Source of the DNA: Pyrenochaeta sp. MPI-SDFR-AT-0127
Taxonomy: Eukaryota > Ascomycota > Dothideomycetes > Pleosporales > Cucurbitariaceae
Direction: 5' to 3'
DNA: 64,000 bases
Assembly: GCA_020747015.1 (NCBI GenBank)
Contig: JAGTJM010000040.1
Location: 124,001 to 188,000, forward strand
Position numbers and translations under genes: made by a program. Numbering within the stretch: the first letter of the stretch is position 1; the number at the start of each line of letters is the position of its first letter. Shown here piece by piece: positions 1 to 11,116 of the stretch. The notes beneath the pieces were generated by a model that searched no databases, was not told the DNA's origin, and saw nothing but the letters and a program-made list of their open reading frames with translations.

Positions 1-957
1 CTATGTACGCTCACAACTTTATAAGGCTCCAGAGCCACTAATAATTGCTATTACTACAAGATTCTTACAGTTCTGTCCGTCGAGAGCCCTGGGTAAATAC
101 AGACTCAATTGTTCCGCCTGCAGTACGCGAGCACTAATGCGCATTCAAGAGCGCTGAAGGGATAACCAGAGATTGATGAGCCGTATCCGCCGCGGAGAAG
201 CTGGCTAGCGATGCATGAGTTCGATGAGAGGCGAGTATAAAATATTGTGAAGATTGTAAGGAGGACTAATTGTAAACAGAAGCTCAGATAGCGTAACGGT
301 AGTTAAGGTGTTCGTCTGGGGTCTGGAGCGGTAGGCAGGTAGGCAGACTTCTTCGACTAACTGCGCGCTGACTGCAAGATATATGGTATAGTGTGAAAAG
401 ATATCTGGATTCTACTTTGTATCGCCACTTGCCAGCGCTTGTTTGATGGATGCGAATGCTTGCTGCCAAACATGCCGAAGAAATCCCGAACCCCGCCCTA
501 TCTCTGGTCGCAATCCTCCCCGAGGTCCCGACAAATCCTTGACGGACCTTTGGCAACGCGCAACCCTGGCAAACGTTTGCAGCTTCGCACGTAAATTTGC
601 TGCCGTGCAAGTGAGTGCTGACGTAACATAGCCATGCAGGATGCATGTCTAGTGGTAGAGATACCATTCAACCTTCCTGTTGGGCGCAAGCTTGGTATGG
701 AGCCTCTCTGGGCAACGTTCTTGGCGATGCCCATCCTGGCAGCGCAAGCTATGATCTGCTGGTGTCCCCGTAAAAGATAAGTCTATAAGCCGACGTCGGC
801 TCGGTAGTTATTGACTTGTATGAAACTTAGGATAGCCGTAGTTGCCTGGTTTGGACAGAGCATGCAGTTATGAGTTCTTGTTATAAATGATGGAGCACGC
901 CCTTCGTCTTGACCATATTCTTGTTGGGCCATCAGTCTCCGTCCTCTCTCAGCGATC
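1..957. other. No gene recognised upstream of the M20 gene
   Basis: Short open frames occur on both strands, but none has a recognisable domain, a convincing start or splice structure. The last 100-200 bases presumably hold the promoter of the plus-strand amidohydrolase gene that follows. I see no repeat or RNA gene here. Confidence 0.5.
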
Positions 958-2381
958 ATGGCAAGGTACCCATATCTGCTCGCATGTAGTCTGGCTTTTA
1001 CGATCTCTCTCGCAAGCGCAAGTGTTGTAGCGCGAAAGAACAATGACACTTCGTACATTGACGCCATTTCGAGCTACGTGGACTCCCTCTACGATGACTT
1101 GTGGAACATCAGCCAAACAATTCATGACAATCCCGAACTTGGATTCAAAGAGATCAAGGCGCATGACCTTCTCACCTCGTTCATGACTGCTCAAGATGGA
1201 TGGAACGTGACAAAGTCACTTTATAATATCAGCACCAGCTTCTCTGCCGTCTTTGAGGGATCAGGAGATGGACCTGTTGTCAGTTTCAACTCCGAGTACG
1301 GTAAGTGAGTAGCCATGGATTGTAAATCATCCTGCTGACATGAGTAGACGCATTACCAAACTTAGGTCACGCTTGTGGACATAACCTCATAGCAACCGTC
1401 GGGCTCACTGGTGCGCTCGCTACCGCAAAGATCATGAAAGAGCAAAATCTTCCTGGCAAAGTCATTCTTTTCGGAACTCCCGCCGAGGAGAGTCTTGGCG
1501 GAAAGGTCGACATGTTAGAGGCGGGCATTTTTGATGATTACAATATTGACATCAGTCTGATTGCCCATCCTTCAAATGGCCCTGACTCGCCCTACATGAG
1601 GACATTTTCAACGAGCCGCTTGGACCTTGAGTACTATGGCAAAACTGCGCATGCGTCAGCGGCACCGTATGAAGGCATCAATGCTCAAGATGCCCTGGTG
1701 CTAGCCTACAATGCAATCGGCTTGCTTCGTCAACAGTCACAACGAACAGATCAGATCCATGGCATCATCACTTCAGGTGGGACATCCATCAATGTTATCC
1801 CTGACCTTTCGAGCGCTTCTTTCCAAATCCGCGCCAAGGATGACGCCGACTTGGATTCGTGGTCGGAGCGCATACTCAAATGCTTCGACGCCGGAGCCGT
1901 TGCCACAGGCGCAGAACTAAACCTCACCATGCGCGAAAACAGCTACAGCGCTATGATCTCTAACGACATCCTTGCCGCCTCATGGTCGAAGTACTTTACA
2001 ACACTTGGTGGAGAAGTACCAGACGCTGCACTCGACAGGATCAAAGAGCAGGGCGGGAGTACCGACCAAGGCAATATTAGCAAGAAATTCCCGTCAATTC
2101 AGCCGCAGTTCCAGATCTTCAATGAGAATGGGAGCGTGCCGAGTGGTGGACCGCATACGGCGGCGTTTGAAGTTGCTGCGAAGAGTAAGCCGAGTTTTGA
2201 GAAGGCGTTGATGACGGCGAAGGGGCTGGCGGGAGTGGCAGTAGATGTTCTGACTGTAGAAGGAATGCTAGACGCTGCGATAGAAGAGCTGAAGGTTTTG
2301 AATGACGGAAGCAAGCCGATGGGTTTAAAGAGGGAGATTAAGATGGTAAGGCCGAGCATGGATGGTTTGCACTTTCATTGA
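958..2381 (+). CDS. Secreted M20-family amidohydrolase / peptidase (M20D-like), 458 aa
   Basis: Two exons (958-1300 and 1348-2381) joined across a 47-base GT...AG intron at 1301-1347. Splicing rebuilds the family motif D-A-L-P-x-L-G-H-A-C-G-H-N at about residues 115-127, which carries metal-binding residues, and a P-A-E-E-S motif follows near residue 161, so the join is well supported. The first 25 or so residues are hydrophobic and end in A-S-A, a likely signal peptide; several N-x-S/T sites suggest glycosylation. The family (AbgB, PM20D2, aminoacylase-like) hydrolyses amide bonds of N-acyl amino acids or small peptides with one or two metal ions. A dimerisation insert (about 220-330) fits the H-A-S-A-A-P-Y-E-G-I-N-A segment. 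The substrate cannot be told from sequence. Confidence 0.93.
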
Positions 2382-2941
2382 AGAAGCGGACCATGAAATA
2401 GCAAAAAGTAAAGTGTATAGGTATTGCTAGCGCTTAAACTTTGAGTAGTCTGTCCAGATAATCAAATCAAAACAAAAACATACAACAGCGGGGGTTCCCT
2501 GCACCACTCCCCCAATATCTACAAGTATACAGAACGTACAGGCAGGGTTCCTAACAATTATTAGCTGCCCTGGCTTAATCCCCAGCTGGCTTCGCACAGT
2601 GTTTATGTTCCGAAATGAGATGGCAGCAGTATAATATGAAGGCAAGAAGCTCACAGGGTTGTTCAGGACCAGGTACCGTAGTCATAGTCCTTCGAGCCTT
2701 TCCTAGCTTTCTGAACACCAGAACGTGGTCAAACAGTCAATAATCGAGCTTGACTTTGGTTTGTCTTGATTTGCTGACAATCTTGCCGGAATTGCAGCTT
2801 ACCCCTCGCACAAAGTGGGATGTGCCAGGTTTTTTGGAAGCCCCACGCAGCTAACCTATCATGGATGCATAAACTGAAGCACAGCCGAATCTCACTCTTT
2901 CCTGCCCCACAATCTCTCACTCGATTCAATAACTTCCAATC
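2382..2941. other. Intergenic, with a degenerate 5S rRNA-like stretch
   Basis: No coding frame is convincing. The only recognisable item is the minus-strand 5S rRNA-like fragment near 2474. The 3' end holds the promoter of the HET-domain gene. Confidence 0.5.
2474..2510 (-). pseudogene. Degenerate 5S rRNA 3'-end fragment
   Basis: The plus strand here reads AAAAACATACAACAGCGGGG, which is the reverse complement of the 3' end of ascomycete 5S rRNA (CCCCGCTGTTGTATG followed by a T run that would be the Pol III terminator). The following bases (TTCCCTG, CACTC, CCCCAAT) only loosely resemble the rest of the 5S sequence, so this looks like an eroded copy. A second copy at 10563 shares the same 20 bases and is better preserved. 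In Pezizomycotina 5S genes are dispersed and fragments are common. Confidence 0.5.
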
Positions 2942-4162
2942 ATGCGTCTTCTGCGACTCGATTCAGTTAATCTCAAATGGGTTCTTGAAGACTTCCCAGG
3001 ACCAAAAGTCCCCCTTTACGCCATCTTGTCCCATACATGGGGCCGCGACAATGATGAGGTGAAGTTCGAAGATATCGAAGATGGACAGCGGGAGTACAAC
3101 GATACAAGCAAGCCAGGATACGAAAAACTTCGCTTTTGTCTGGAGCGAGTAGAGGAGGATGGCCTGCGATACTTCTGGATAGACACTTGCTGCATCAAGA
3201 AGTCGGATAGCACCGAATTGCAACGATCGCTGGCCTCCATGTTTTACTGGTATCAAAGGGCTGCCAGATGCTATGTGTTTCTCTCGGATGTCTCTATTTA
3301 CGAAGCTACTGGAGATTCTGAATCCAAGTGGCAAAGGGCATTTTCGAAGAGTAGGTGGTTCAAACGTGGCTGGGCACTTCAAGAATTGCTGGCGCCAAAC
3401 TCCGTCATTTTCTATTCTAAGGAAAAGAATTTGCTTGGTGACAAAATAGAATTAGCAACTACGATTGAAGTCATTACTAAAATTCCCGATCCAGCTCTCA
3501 GAGGATTGGACCTATCGCGCTTTAGCAAAGAAGAGCGTTTGTCTTGGGCTAAAGACCGCAGTACAACGGTCCCAGAAGATGCTGCTTATTCTTTGATTGG
3601 CATCTTCGACGTGGAGCTACACATGCTGTATGCGGAGGGCGACTACAACAAAAGGAAGAATGCAGCTCTGCGCATGCTTCACAAAGCGATTGCAGAAAAG
3701 AATGTTGATGCGGAACAACTGGAGGACGTCATACGGATTGGTGGCGCATCTTGGACTGACCTTAGCACATTGAGCCACGAGCAATTGGTCAGATTGGATA
3801 CTGATCTTGATGAATACCGGAAGTGGCTACTCGATGGATTTCCAAAGCAGTACAACGATAGGATTGGTAACGCGGCTAGCCTTAAAGAGTTGTCGCAGGC
3901 TGCAGGCAAACGAATGATGGAATTGCTGGCAAATTATGGAGTCCGTTATGAAGATCTGTCAGACCTTGAAGCCAACATGCAATCTTGGAAAGAGCCGTGG
4001 ATCCGCTATAGGAACAAGAGTGCTACTGCTCAAGCTCGAGTGCAAGCACTGGTAGAGAACCGGTGGTACTGGACGAACAAGAATGAAGACGTATTTACAG
4101 GCATCGTTGCATATAGAACTCTTGAAGATCTAATGATTTGGAGAGGGATATGGAAGAAGTAA
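2942..4162 (+). CDS. HET-domain (heterokaryon incompatibility-like) protein, 406 aa
   Basis: Single exon. The N-terminus begins M-R-L-L and carries the HET signature blocks in order: Y-A-I-L-S-H-T-W-G (about 26-34), Y-F-W-I-D-T-C-C-I (about 77-85) and R-G-W-A-L-Q-E-L-L-A-P (about 142-152). This is the HET-E/HET-D type, where the HET domain is the extreme N-terminus. A block A-Y-S-L-I-G-I-F-D-V near 220 is the usual continuation. There is no NACHT or WD40 module; the C-terminal half (230-406) is a soluble, mostly helical-looking region I do not recognise. HET domains are TIR-related and trigger cell death in fungal non-self recognition; the specific role of this one is unknown. Confidence 0.9.
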   Translation: MRLLRLDSVNLKWVLEDFPGPKVPLYAILSHTWGRDNDEVKFEDIEDGQREYNDTSKPGYEKLRFCLERVEEDGLRYFWIDTCCIKKSDSTELQRSLASMFYWYQRAARCYVFLSDVSIYEATGDSESKWQRAFSKSRWFKRGWALQELLAPNSVIFYSKEKNLLGDKIELATTIEVITKIPDPALRGLDLSRFSKEERLSWAKDRSTTVPEDAAYSLIGIFDVELHMLYAEGDYNKRKNAALRMLHKAIAEKNVDAEQLEDVIRIGGASWTDLSTLSHEQLVRLDTDLDEYRKWLLDGFPKQYNDRIGNAASLKELSQAAGKRMMELLANYGVRYEDLSDLEANMQSWKEPWIRYRNKSATAQARVQALVENRWYWTNKNEDVFTGIVAYRTLEDLMIWRGIWKK

Positions 4163-5552
4163 ACAAAGCGCAGTGATCAAAGCCCGGTTATCACGCTGGA
4201 GTATCGTACGTGCACTTTGCTGGCTCATTCCTGCCAAAGTGAGGAACAGGAATGGGACTGGAGCTCCAACGCCAACGAGTCCCATATGCCATGGGTCTAT
4301 AGTATATGTAGATTGAGGCGGTCTATATATATAACAATAGTGCTGTCATAGTTGATCTTGTTACTTGATCTTCCAACCATACACTGTGACTCGATTCACA
4401 ATCACCCAGCAAAACCTGGCTTCCGATGTTGTCCCTTTAGTTTCTTTTATTGCTGTCTATTCTTCAAGCAGCAAGTTATCAAAGAAATACGCAATCAACA
4501 GCGGTGATTTCCTAAAGATTATCCACTCAATAGTAATCGGCTGGTACACTGATTGTATCATGCAGGAATTGGAGTTATAGAGTGGATTATTCCTTTCGGT
4601 CCCTTCGGTCCCTTCGGGTGACTGACCAATACCATGAGATAGTGAGATCACTATTAGAGCAAGGAGGTAGATAGCACCGTCGGAGGTTTTCTAGTTTTCC
4701 CTTGTGTCGTGAATTAGCCCACCAACGCTGTTGGCAGTATGCGAGCACACCTCGAAGAGTTTCTTGGTTGTTCACTCCACAATAACTGCGTGTGGCTTCG
4801 AAATCTAGGGCCGTTATTTCCATAAAGTTCCACCAAAAGAGGGGGGAATCTTGTGAGGAGGATGGTAGCTGCAGGCACGTGTAAGACGCCTGACAGTGCC
4901 TTTGCCCAGTTTGGAAAAGTTGGTCGGGCCGTTTCCCGCACACCTACTTAGGTACCCCAGACCCAACCCAACAAATACGAATTCTTCCAAGCAACATATT
5001 CGTATTTCCGGCGAGACGGCATAAGGATCGGGAAATCATAAGTCGGCTCAAGAATAATGTAAATCCATGATAGCTTTGGCTCGGCACATCTGCAGTTCCT
5101 GCCTACCCTCTCTTACGTTCGACTGTCTTTCTATCTGCAGTAATATCCTGGGCTACAACTTCTGCCGCATCCCTAAAAGCATCAGCGTATTCAGTACCTA
5201 TTTAATTCGCTAAGACTCCAAGCCGATTAATGCCCAGCTAAGATGGCTATGAAATTTGAAACGAGGCCTTGGGCACGAAAGTGTAAAGAACATTCTACCT
5301 TCTTTTGAGATTTATTGACTTGTACCTCGTACAAGGCAAATTTCCAACAGTCAGCATATGCACAATGTGTATCACTATGCAATGCCAATATTTAGGCGTG
5401 CCTCAAACGGTTGGATCTATTCTTCTTCGGTATCATAACCATCTCATCTGCCGTCTTAGCGAAGATCCTACGACTACCGCAGAGGCACATATAAGGCGCA
5501 CAAATCATATTGCTCTCACGGGATACGTCCTACTTCTTCAAGCCAACCAAAA
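4163..5552. other. Long intergenic stretch, no gene recognised
   Basis: Only short frames without domains occur. A small tandem repeat of TTCGGTCCC lies at about 4595-4618. The region is moderately AT-rich and presumably contains the 3' end of the HET transcript and the promoter of the secreted hydrolase gene. Confidence 0.45.
4595..4618. repeat. Short tandem repeat, 9-bp unit
   Basis: Two full copies and a partial copy of TTCGGTCCC in direct tandem. Non-coding; no function inferred. Confidence 0.7.
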
Positions 5553-7415
5553 ATGAAGCACTTCGCGTTGAGTAGCATTTTCCTATTTGCAAGCCACTCG
5601 ATTTTGCATGTTGTGGATGCATGTGTTCCAGATTGGCCGGAAAAACTACTCGCGGATCCGGCGATACTTCAACACTCCTCAGTAATTGCTGCGTTGGAAA
5701 AAGTACAAGAAAGTCTAGCTGGGCTCTATACTAGTCCCTATGGATCACGCGATGGCCTTAGTTTTGCAATCGTGAGTACACAAAATATCTTTTCCAGAGC
5801 GACATTCTCCTAACCTTCATAGGCCCATGCCTCAACACCAGGCACTGTGTATACTTTCAATAATGGGACTTTGAAGATGAATGAAACAGGTCTCAACAAT
5901 GAGTCGGCGAATGCTGTGACTAGCGATTCTATATTCCGAGTTATGTCTGTCTCGAAGAACATCGCAATGACATCGGCGTTGATCGTCTCCAACCATCCAA
6001 ACCAGCTTCAATATCCTGGCTTGATTCTTGAAGCGCCCGTGCGTTTACTTTTACCAAATTTCACTCTCCCGGAGCCAGACTGGAACGATGGCGGCAGCGA
6101 GATCACCGTGGGCATGCTCGCAGCTCAAACTGCCGGCATTACTCGTGAAAGCTACAACACCGAACTCAACATGATTCTTAAAACGGGAAAAACTGATCTT
6201 GTCGTTGTGGGAGATTATTGGGCAAATGCAACCGTCGAGAGTGTTATGGATGCAATATCGGGGGAGAAACTGATGTTTGCGCCTGGGCAGCGGCCTGGCT
6301 ATTCAAATGCAGGAGTAGCGATACTTGGGGTTGCAATCGCGACGTGCTATAACAATATTACTAATTCAGATATGCCTTGGAGCCAGATCGCAACCCGGGA
6401 ACTTCTGGAGCCCTTGAATATGACGCATAGCTTTTTCGGCCAAATACCCCAGGATCTCGAGCCATTTATGACAGTGCCTGGAGGAGATAACTGGGCTGAT
6501 ATCATTGTCGCTGAAGGTTATGCCCCGGCAGGAGGTATGTGGAGCTCTGCAACCGATCTCGCCAAATACGTCTATGCTGTATGGCTCTCGCCATCTCCTA
6601 TACTGATTACCCAGTATCAACGTCGACGTTCGCTGAAGCCTGTGGCTTCCTTGCCCGATGGAAAGCAGCAAGTAGGCGCCGGTTGGGAAATCAACCGTAT
6701 CAGCCTGAACACCAATTCTAATGCAACTCAAGAAACTCAGAAGACAAAACCCTACAGTATCTTTGGAAAGACTGGTGACGGAGGCGGTTGGCACTCCTGG
6801 ATTGACATAATTCCAAATCTAGGATACGGCATCGTCGCCCTAACACAGAGGTCGGGATTACAAAATTACTCAATGCTTCATCCAACTATGGCCCGCGACA
6901 TTGTGCATGAGATTCTTGCACCGGCTTTTGCTGAAGCACTCGCTGCACGTATGTCTGAGCGTTTTGCTGGCGCATATACTGTAGGAAAAGACACAGGTCT
7001 TTTGCCCGACCAGGTCGTACCCTCCAACTCCTCGAACATCACTCGGTCAACATATGCCCGGCTTGAAGTCGAGAATCATATCCTATACCTTCGTGAATTG
7101 GTTGTGAACGGCAGTAGTCCCCTCGAGGAGTATGATCGCTTGAGCGGGATCCTGGATCTAGGGCTCAGATACTACTCTAGCGAGCGAGGAGTCGTGCTAG
7201 AGCCTGCCGAAGGCGCAGCTGAGAACGCAGAATTCGGAGAAGGGGCGCAGGTATGGCGCTTAATTGGCCCGGATCAGGATTTATGCGATTGGTTTACCTT
7301 TGACGCGTTCAAAGACACGAGGGGGTGGCCGGTAGTGAAGGTCGTATTGATCGAGACGGAAGATGGTGTAGAGTTGAGGTATCCGCCATATGACATTGCG
7401 ATCACAAGGACATAA
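5553..7415 (+). CDS. Secreted beta-lactamase-like serine hydrolase, 603 aa
   Basis: Two exons (5553-5771, 5823-7415) around a 51-base intron (GTGAGT...CATAG), phase 0. The start gives a hydrophobic signal peptide ending near residue 24. All three class C beta-lactamase / penicillin-binding motifs are present: S-x-x-K as S-V-S-K (about 115-118), Y-x-N as G-Y-S-N-A-G, and K-T-G as G-K-T-G-D-G-G. The domain is followed by about 170 residues resembling the C-terminal domain of fungal ARB_00930-type proteins. Many N-x-S/T sites fit a secreted glycoprotein. Relatives include esterases and peptidases acting on small esters, lactones or D-amino-acid amides; some sit in secondary-metabolite clusters, but no other biosynthetic gene is adjacent here. 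The reaction is unknown. Confidence 0.92.
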
Positions 7416-7744
7416 TGTTTTAATTTGATTGTGTTATACTACAAGTTGGATCATACAAGTAGGCCCTTAGACACTCTCAGGTTCAACGTACATATCCTCT
7501 TCAAATATTGGCGTTATATCTGGCGCGTTCACACCCTTCGCGTACATCGACATCATAATATCAGAAGAGACACCTAGGCATGTCTCCGCAGCTATATTAA
7601 GTAATGTTGCTCCACAGTATCCTAACTTAGATTTTAAACCAAAGCCTACATGTCACGACTAAACCCATACACAGTAGTATACCAGTTATGGGCCGGGACA
7701 GCAACAGACCGACCACATGCCGTAATAAAGCAACGCATCAATAT
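7416..7744. other. Convergent intergenic region
   Basis: 3' flanks of two convergent genes (the serine hydrolase on plus, the HET gene on minus). No coding or RNA feature seen. Confidence 0.6.
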
Positions 7745-9631
7745 TCAGGAGATATTGAAAGTCTTGGCAGACTCCCCACTGTCTTTCCATCTCTGAACTG
7801 CAGATCCGTCTTTGAAAGCATAGACGTAACATGGTCCAAGCAGCTTCCAAAAGTCGCCTGCAGGCCTAAGGACAAATGACAGGTTTGGACCGGATTGACT
7901 AAAGAGTATAACAACTGAATCCCCTTCTTGAAGGTTACTAGGCCCTACACCCAATACACCCTGAGAAGTGCGGAAGAAGATCTGAGACTCTAATCGTCTG
8001 CGGTATAGAATACCATAAAAGTTTCCGAGCTCACTTTCTTCGACGTGTGATGGTACATGCTTCGAAAAAGGGTGCTTTGATAGATCGAGATCTAGATACT
8101 GCTGGCAACCGGCAATCCGAAGGCTGCTGCAGTCTTTGCCTGACCTTTTAGCAAGTTGATCCAGCGGAAAGTTGTAAGCATTCAGAGCCATCCCTGTTTC
8201 AGCAACCTGTACTGGATCAAAAGAATCCCGGAGTGTGCGTAAGAAGGATTGTGCTTCCTGGTCAGAATCTGACGGTGAAATGCTCCCAAGCACGGCATCG
8301 ACCCCTGTGACTAATATTCCGCGTATAGATACATATTCTTGAGCAGTGCCACTATTTTTGATTACATCGAAACGTTCACTCCCACACGTGTAATCTTCTC
8401 TAAGGGGCCACCAATGCGGATTGAGGTCATTCCACAACGGGGCCCACGATGGCCACTCTTGAGGAGTATTATCTCGATGACAAACATATAGGAGTGTCCT
8501 AAGATCGCTCAATCTGATTAGGCATGCTTTCGTAAACTTTATGAACGCGTCTCCGATATAGACCGTGTAGTCTGGCTCGACAAACGATCCTTCTTCAGGG
8601 TTCTCATTGGCCGAAATTCGAAGTGCCAAGATACCATAGATTCGGTCTCTCTCATCACTGAAAAGGAAAGGACGGACTCTTTGGATGAGAAACAAAGGAT
8701 GGATAGTCACCCCAGCCTGCTGTTGGCTTCGAATCATACACATATCATAGATACAAGTGTATTCATTCGACATATCGTTCTCCATTGCGAGTTTGCCCAG
8801 CACAACCTGATTTTCGAGGACGACTTTGATGAGCGCGGAGAAGTCGAAGCGTGCGTAGCCCCAACAAACAGAAACCGACTTAGCTAGGGCAACTTCTTGG
8901 ATCACCCAGCCTCTTCGAAAGACTGGACAGCAGTATAGCGCCAAGAGGGCTTTCTCTGTGCCTCCATCTAGATCGGTGAAGGATCTCTTCAACCCTAGCA
9001 TTTTTTCTCGTCTGTGCCGTTCTTCTTCACCCTAGTCTTGGTCAATCTTGTTCCGGGGAAATGCTTCGCAATTCGAGCTTACCACTTCCTGAGCATTGCG
9101 GAAAATCCCGAGATATGCCAAAGCCGCATCAACAAGGTCCTGATATTGTCGTCCGAGCCAAAGCAAAACGCGATCTGCTTCTGAGTATATCCGGGCCATT
9201 AGTTGGACTTGTGCTCCTCGTTCGAGTACGTCCTTTTGATTGATGCATATGGCATCTACCCATAAAAGCCTTTCAGCCTCCAGATCGCGAAATTTGTCCA
9301 ATGCTTCGTAGAGATTCCGAGTTATACTTATCTCTTTATCGTCGCATTTCATCTTGAAAACGTCGTTGGCGTCTCCCCATGCATATGACAGCGCCTGAAA
9401 CCAAGGGCGATCATCCAGGTTTACCTGTTCTAGCGTACAATATAGCGGCGAACATAGTTCGCCTGGCGCTAGCCGTAGAAGACGTATATGTTTCGACGTC
9501 TGAAGAGGTTCATAAGTGTGAGGTTCGCAATGGAACTCAATGCTTGGATATGTCCGCGAAGCGTGACTACGAAGCGGCACTGGTCGTGTTGAGGCATTCT
9601 TTGGAGAGCTCATGATGATTGCGACGTGCAA
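7745..9631 (-). CDS. HET-domain protein (HET-6/OR-allele type), 611 aa
   Basis: Two exons on the minus strand: 9631-9083 and 9031-7745. The 51-base intron (9082-9032) begins GTAAGC and ends CTAG, with a TTGAC branch-like site; without splicing a stop codon interrupts the frame, so the intron is well supported. The HET domain includes F-Q-A-L-S-Y-A-W-G-D (about 80-89), L-L-W-V-D-A-I-C-I-N-Q-K-D (about 121-133) and, after the splice, R-R-G-W-V-I-Q-E-V-A-L-A-K. The HET domain is preceded by about 50 residues with the L-L-R-L-x-P-G motif of the HET-6 class, and followed by about 350 residues typical of that class. A second ATG six codons in is an equally possible start. It is the second HET gene in 7 kb but from a different subclass, so not a recent tandem duplicate. 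Confidence 0.9.
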
Positions 9632-11116
9632 GATCTATGATATCATGGTCCTGAGTGCTGAAATTTCAAAATCATGCATTGCAATGCTGTGTAAGAGGTT
9701 GGCACAGAAAGCTGACAGCGGGACGCTATGGAAAGACCAGGTACGCGCCATGATTCCGCGCACGTGCCACGACCCTGCGAAAACAGTGGTTTAATTGGAT
9801 TGAGGACTATACTTCTTTGCAACGATCATTGGAATATTTTGGATAGCAGAAACTCCCTCTACACATTGCTTTTCTTGGTGCTGTTGCGATCGCGCAGTGA
9901 TGCTTCGCCTCAGCCGGCCAGGCAATCGACTACAAGCTGGCTCAATTGACTCTGCGAACCGTCATTACTCGTACAGACGTCGATTTGGACAGCCTATAGA
10001 TTCAGATCAGTGTAATGAGGCGCCATATAGCTTTATTTCAAAGAAAATCTGACGTGCTGGGGTCAGCTACACCCGTCGGAGTGTGTCAAACTCTGGTGGG
10101 CACACACTTTTCGACAGCGCCATTGAAGAAGAATGCTGGAGTAGCGCTAAGTGTGACCACATGGAACGCCTAGAGAAGCTTAGGGTCTGATTATGCTACG
10201 ACTTTAACTTTCATATAGTGCCTACTGCCGTCTACGATATGCTGAGGCGTGCGAAATGGCGTTGCAAAGTCTCCGCGAACAAGGGGGCAGATCAGAGTGG
10301 TGTACTCGCTCGGGGTTTCCAAGCTGGAGTACAGCTGAAGTACACCGCCGACCAAATCGTCGCGATAGATGAAAGTACTTGCGATGAGCGTACTGGTGAT
10401 CGCAATTATGGTCAGTCAAGAAATCCAAGACTGCTTCCAGATTGGGATGGAACGAGTAAACGTGTTATCGAGGTCCTATATTTGTACTTGTTTTTCAACT
10501 AGGATATTGGTCTGATCTCCAGATATTGAAGGCAAGAATCGCATAAAACAAAGATATTTGGCAAAAAACATACAACAGCGGGGATGCAGTGGTGGTCACC
10601 CACCTAACTAACTTTCCAGGATAGGACGCCCTGCACCAAGTACCTTTGGGCGAATTCATCCTCTGCATTGTGAGGAAGCGCTGTAAACCTTTTCAATGCA
10701 AGGCAGTTCTTGTTTTTGCGGCGATGCAAATAGTCCCGCAAAAACTTGCGCATGCAGTATTCGCGGCAAAAACCTCGTCGAAGTCGTCGAGTTCGTATAG
10801 AGATTAGGACGGAGAATGTTGGCGATCAGTGTGCCAAAAACATCGGCTGCTCGAGTTGGCAGTTGCTATGGAGTCCACACTGCCTTTGATATTGTGGCCA
10901 ATGTGAGGCTTACAGGCAAGGCCACAGTTGATTGCTGGTGCAGGAAAGTTCTCATTGTAGGTCGAGGCGCAAGCTCGCTAGCAGGGGGGAATCATCGCGT
11001 GGCTTACACCCGACCAGTCCCTTGATACCAAGCTCGGTCTTTTAAGCTGCCTATTTTCTCGCTGTTTACAACAATAGTCCATCTACCTTTCAATTCTGAG
11101 TTCGTTTCTCTGCAAT
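9632..11116. other. Intergenic stretch with a truncated 5S rRNA copy
   Basis: Short frames on both strands show no domains. The one supported item is a 5S rRNA 3' fragment on the minus strand at 10563-10612. The last 200 bases are presumably the promoter of the DUF7730-like gene. Confidence 0.5.
10563..10612 (-). pseudogene. Truncated 5S rRNA (3' part)
   Basis: About 50 bases match the reverse complement of the 3' part of fungal 5S rRNA: the CATACAACAGCGGGG end, then TGGTGGTCACCCACC (complement of the conserved GGTGGGTGACCACCA helix) and a CTAACTAACT stretch. Similarity stops abruptly after this, so the 5' half with the internal Pol III control region is missing. It is therefore a non-functional fragment, not a full 5S gene. 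Confidence 0.7.

Noticed and set aside
1711..2359. Open frames on both strands inside the M20 gene
   Set aside because: They overlap a well-supported conserved protein and show no motif; they are frame shadows.
9001..9082. HET gene at 7.7-9.6 kb taken as a pseudogene because of an internal stop
   Set aside because: A consensus 51-base intron (GTAAGC...CTAG) exactly removes the stop and keeps the frame.
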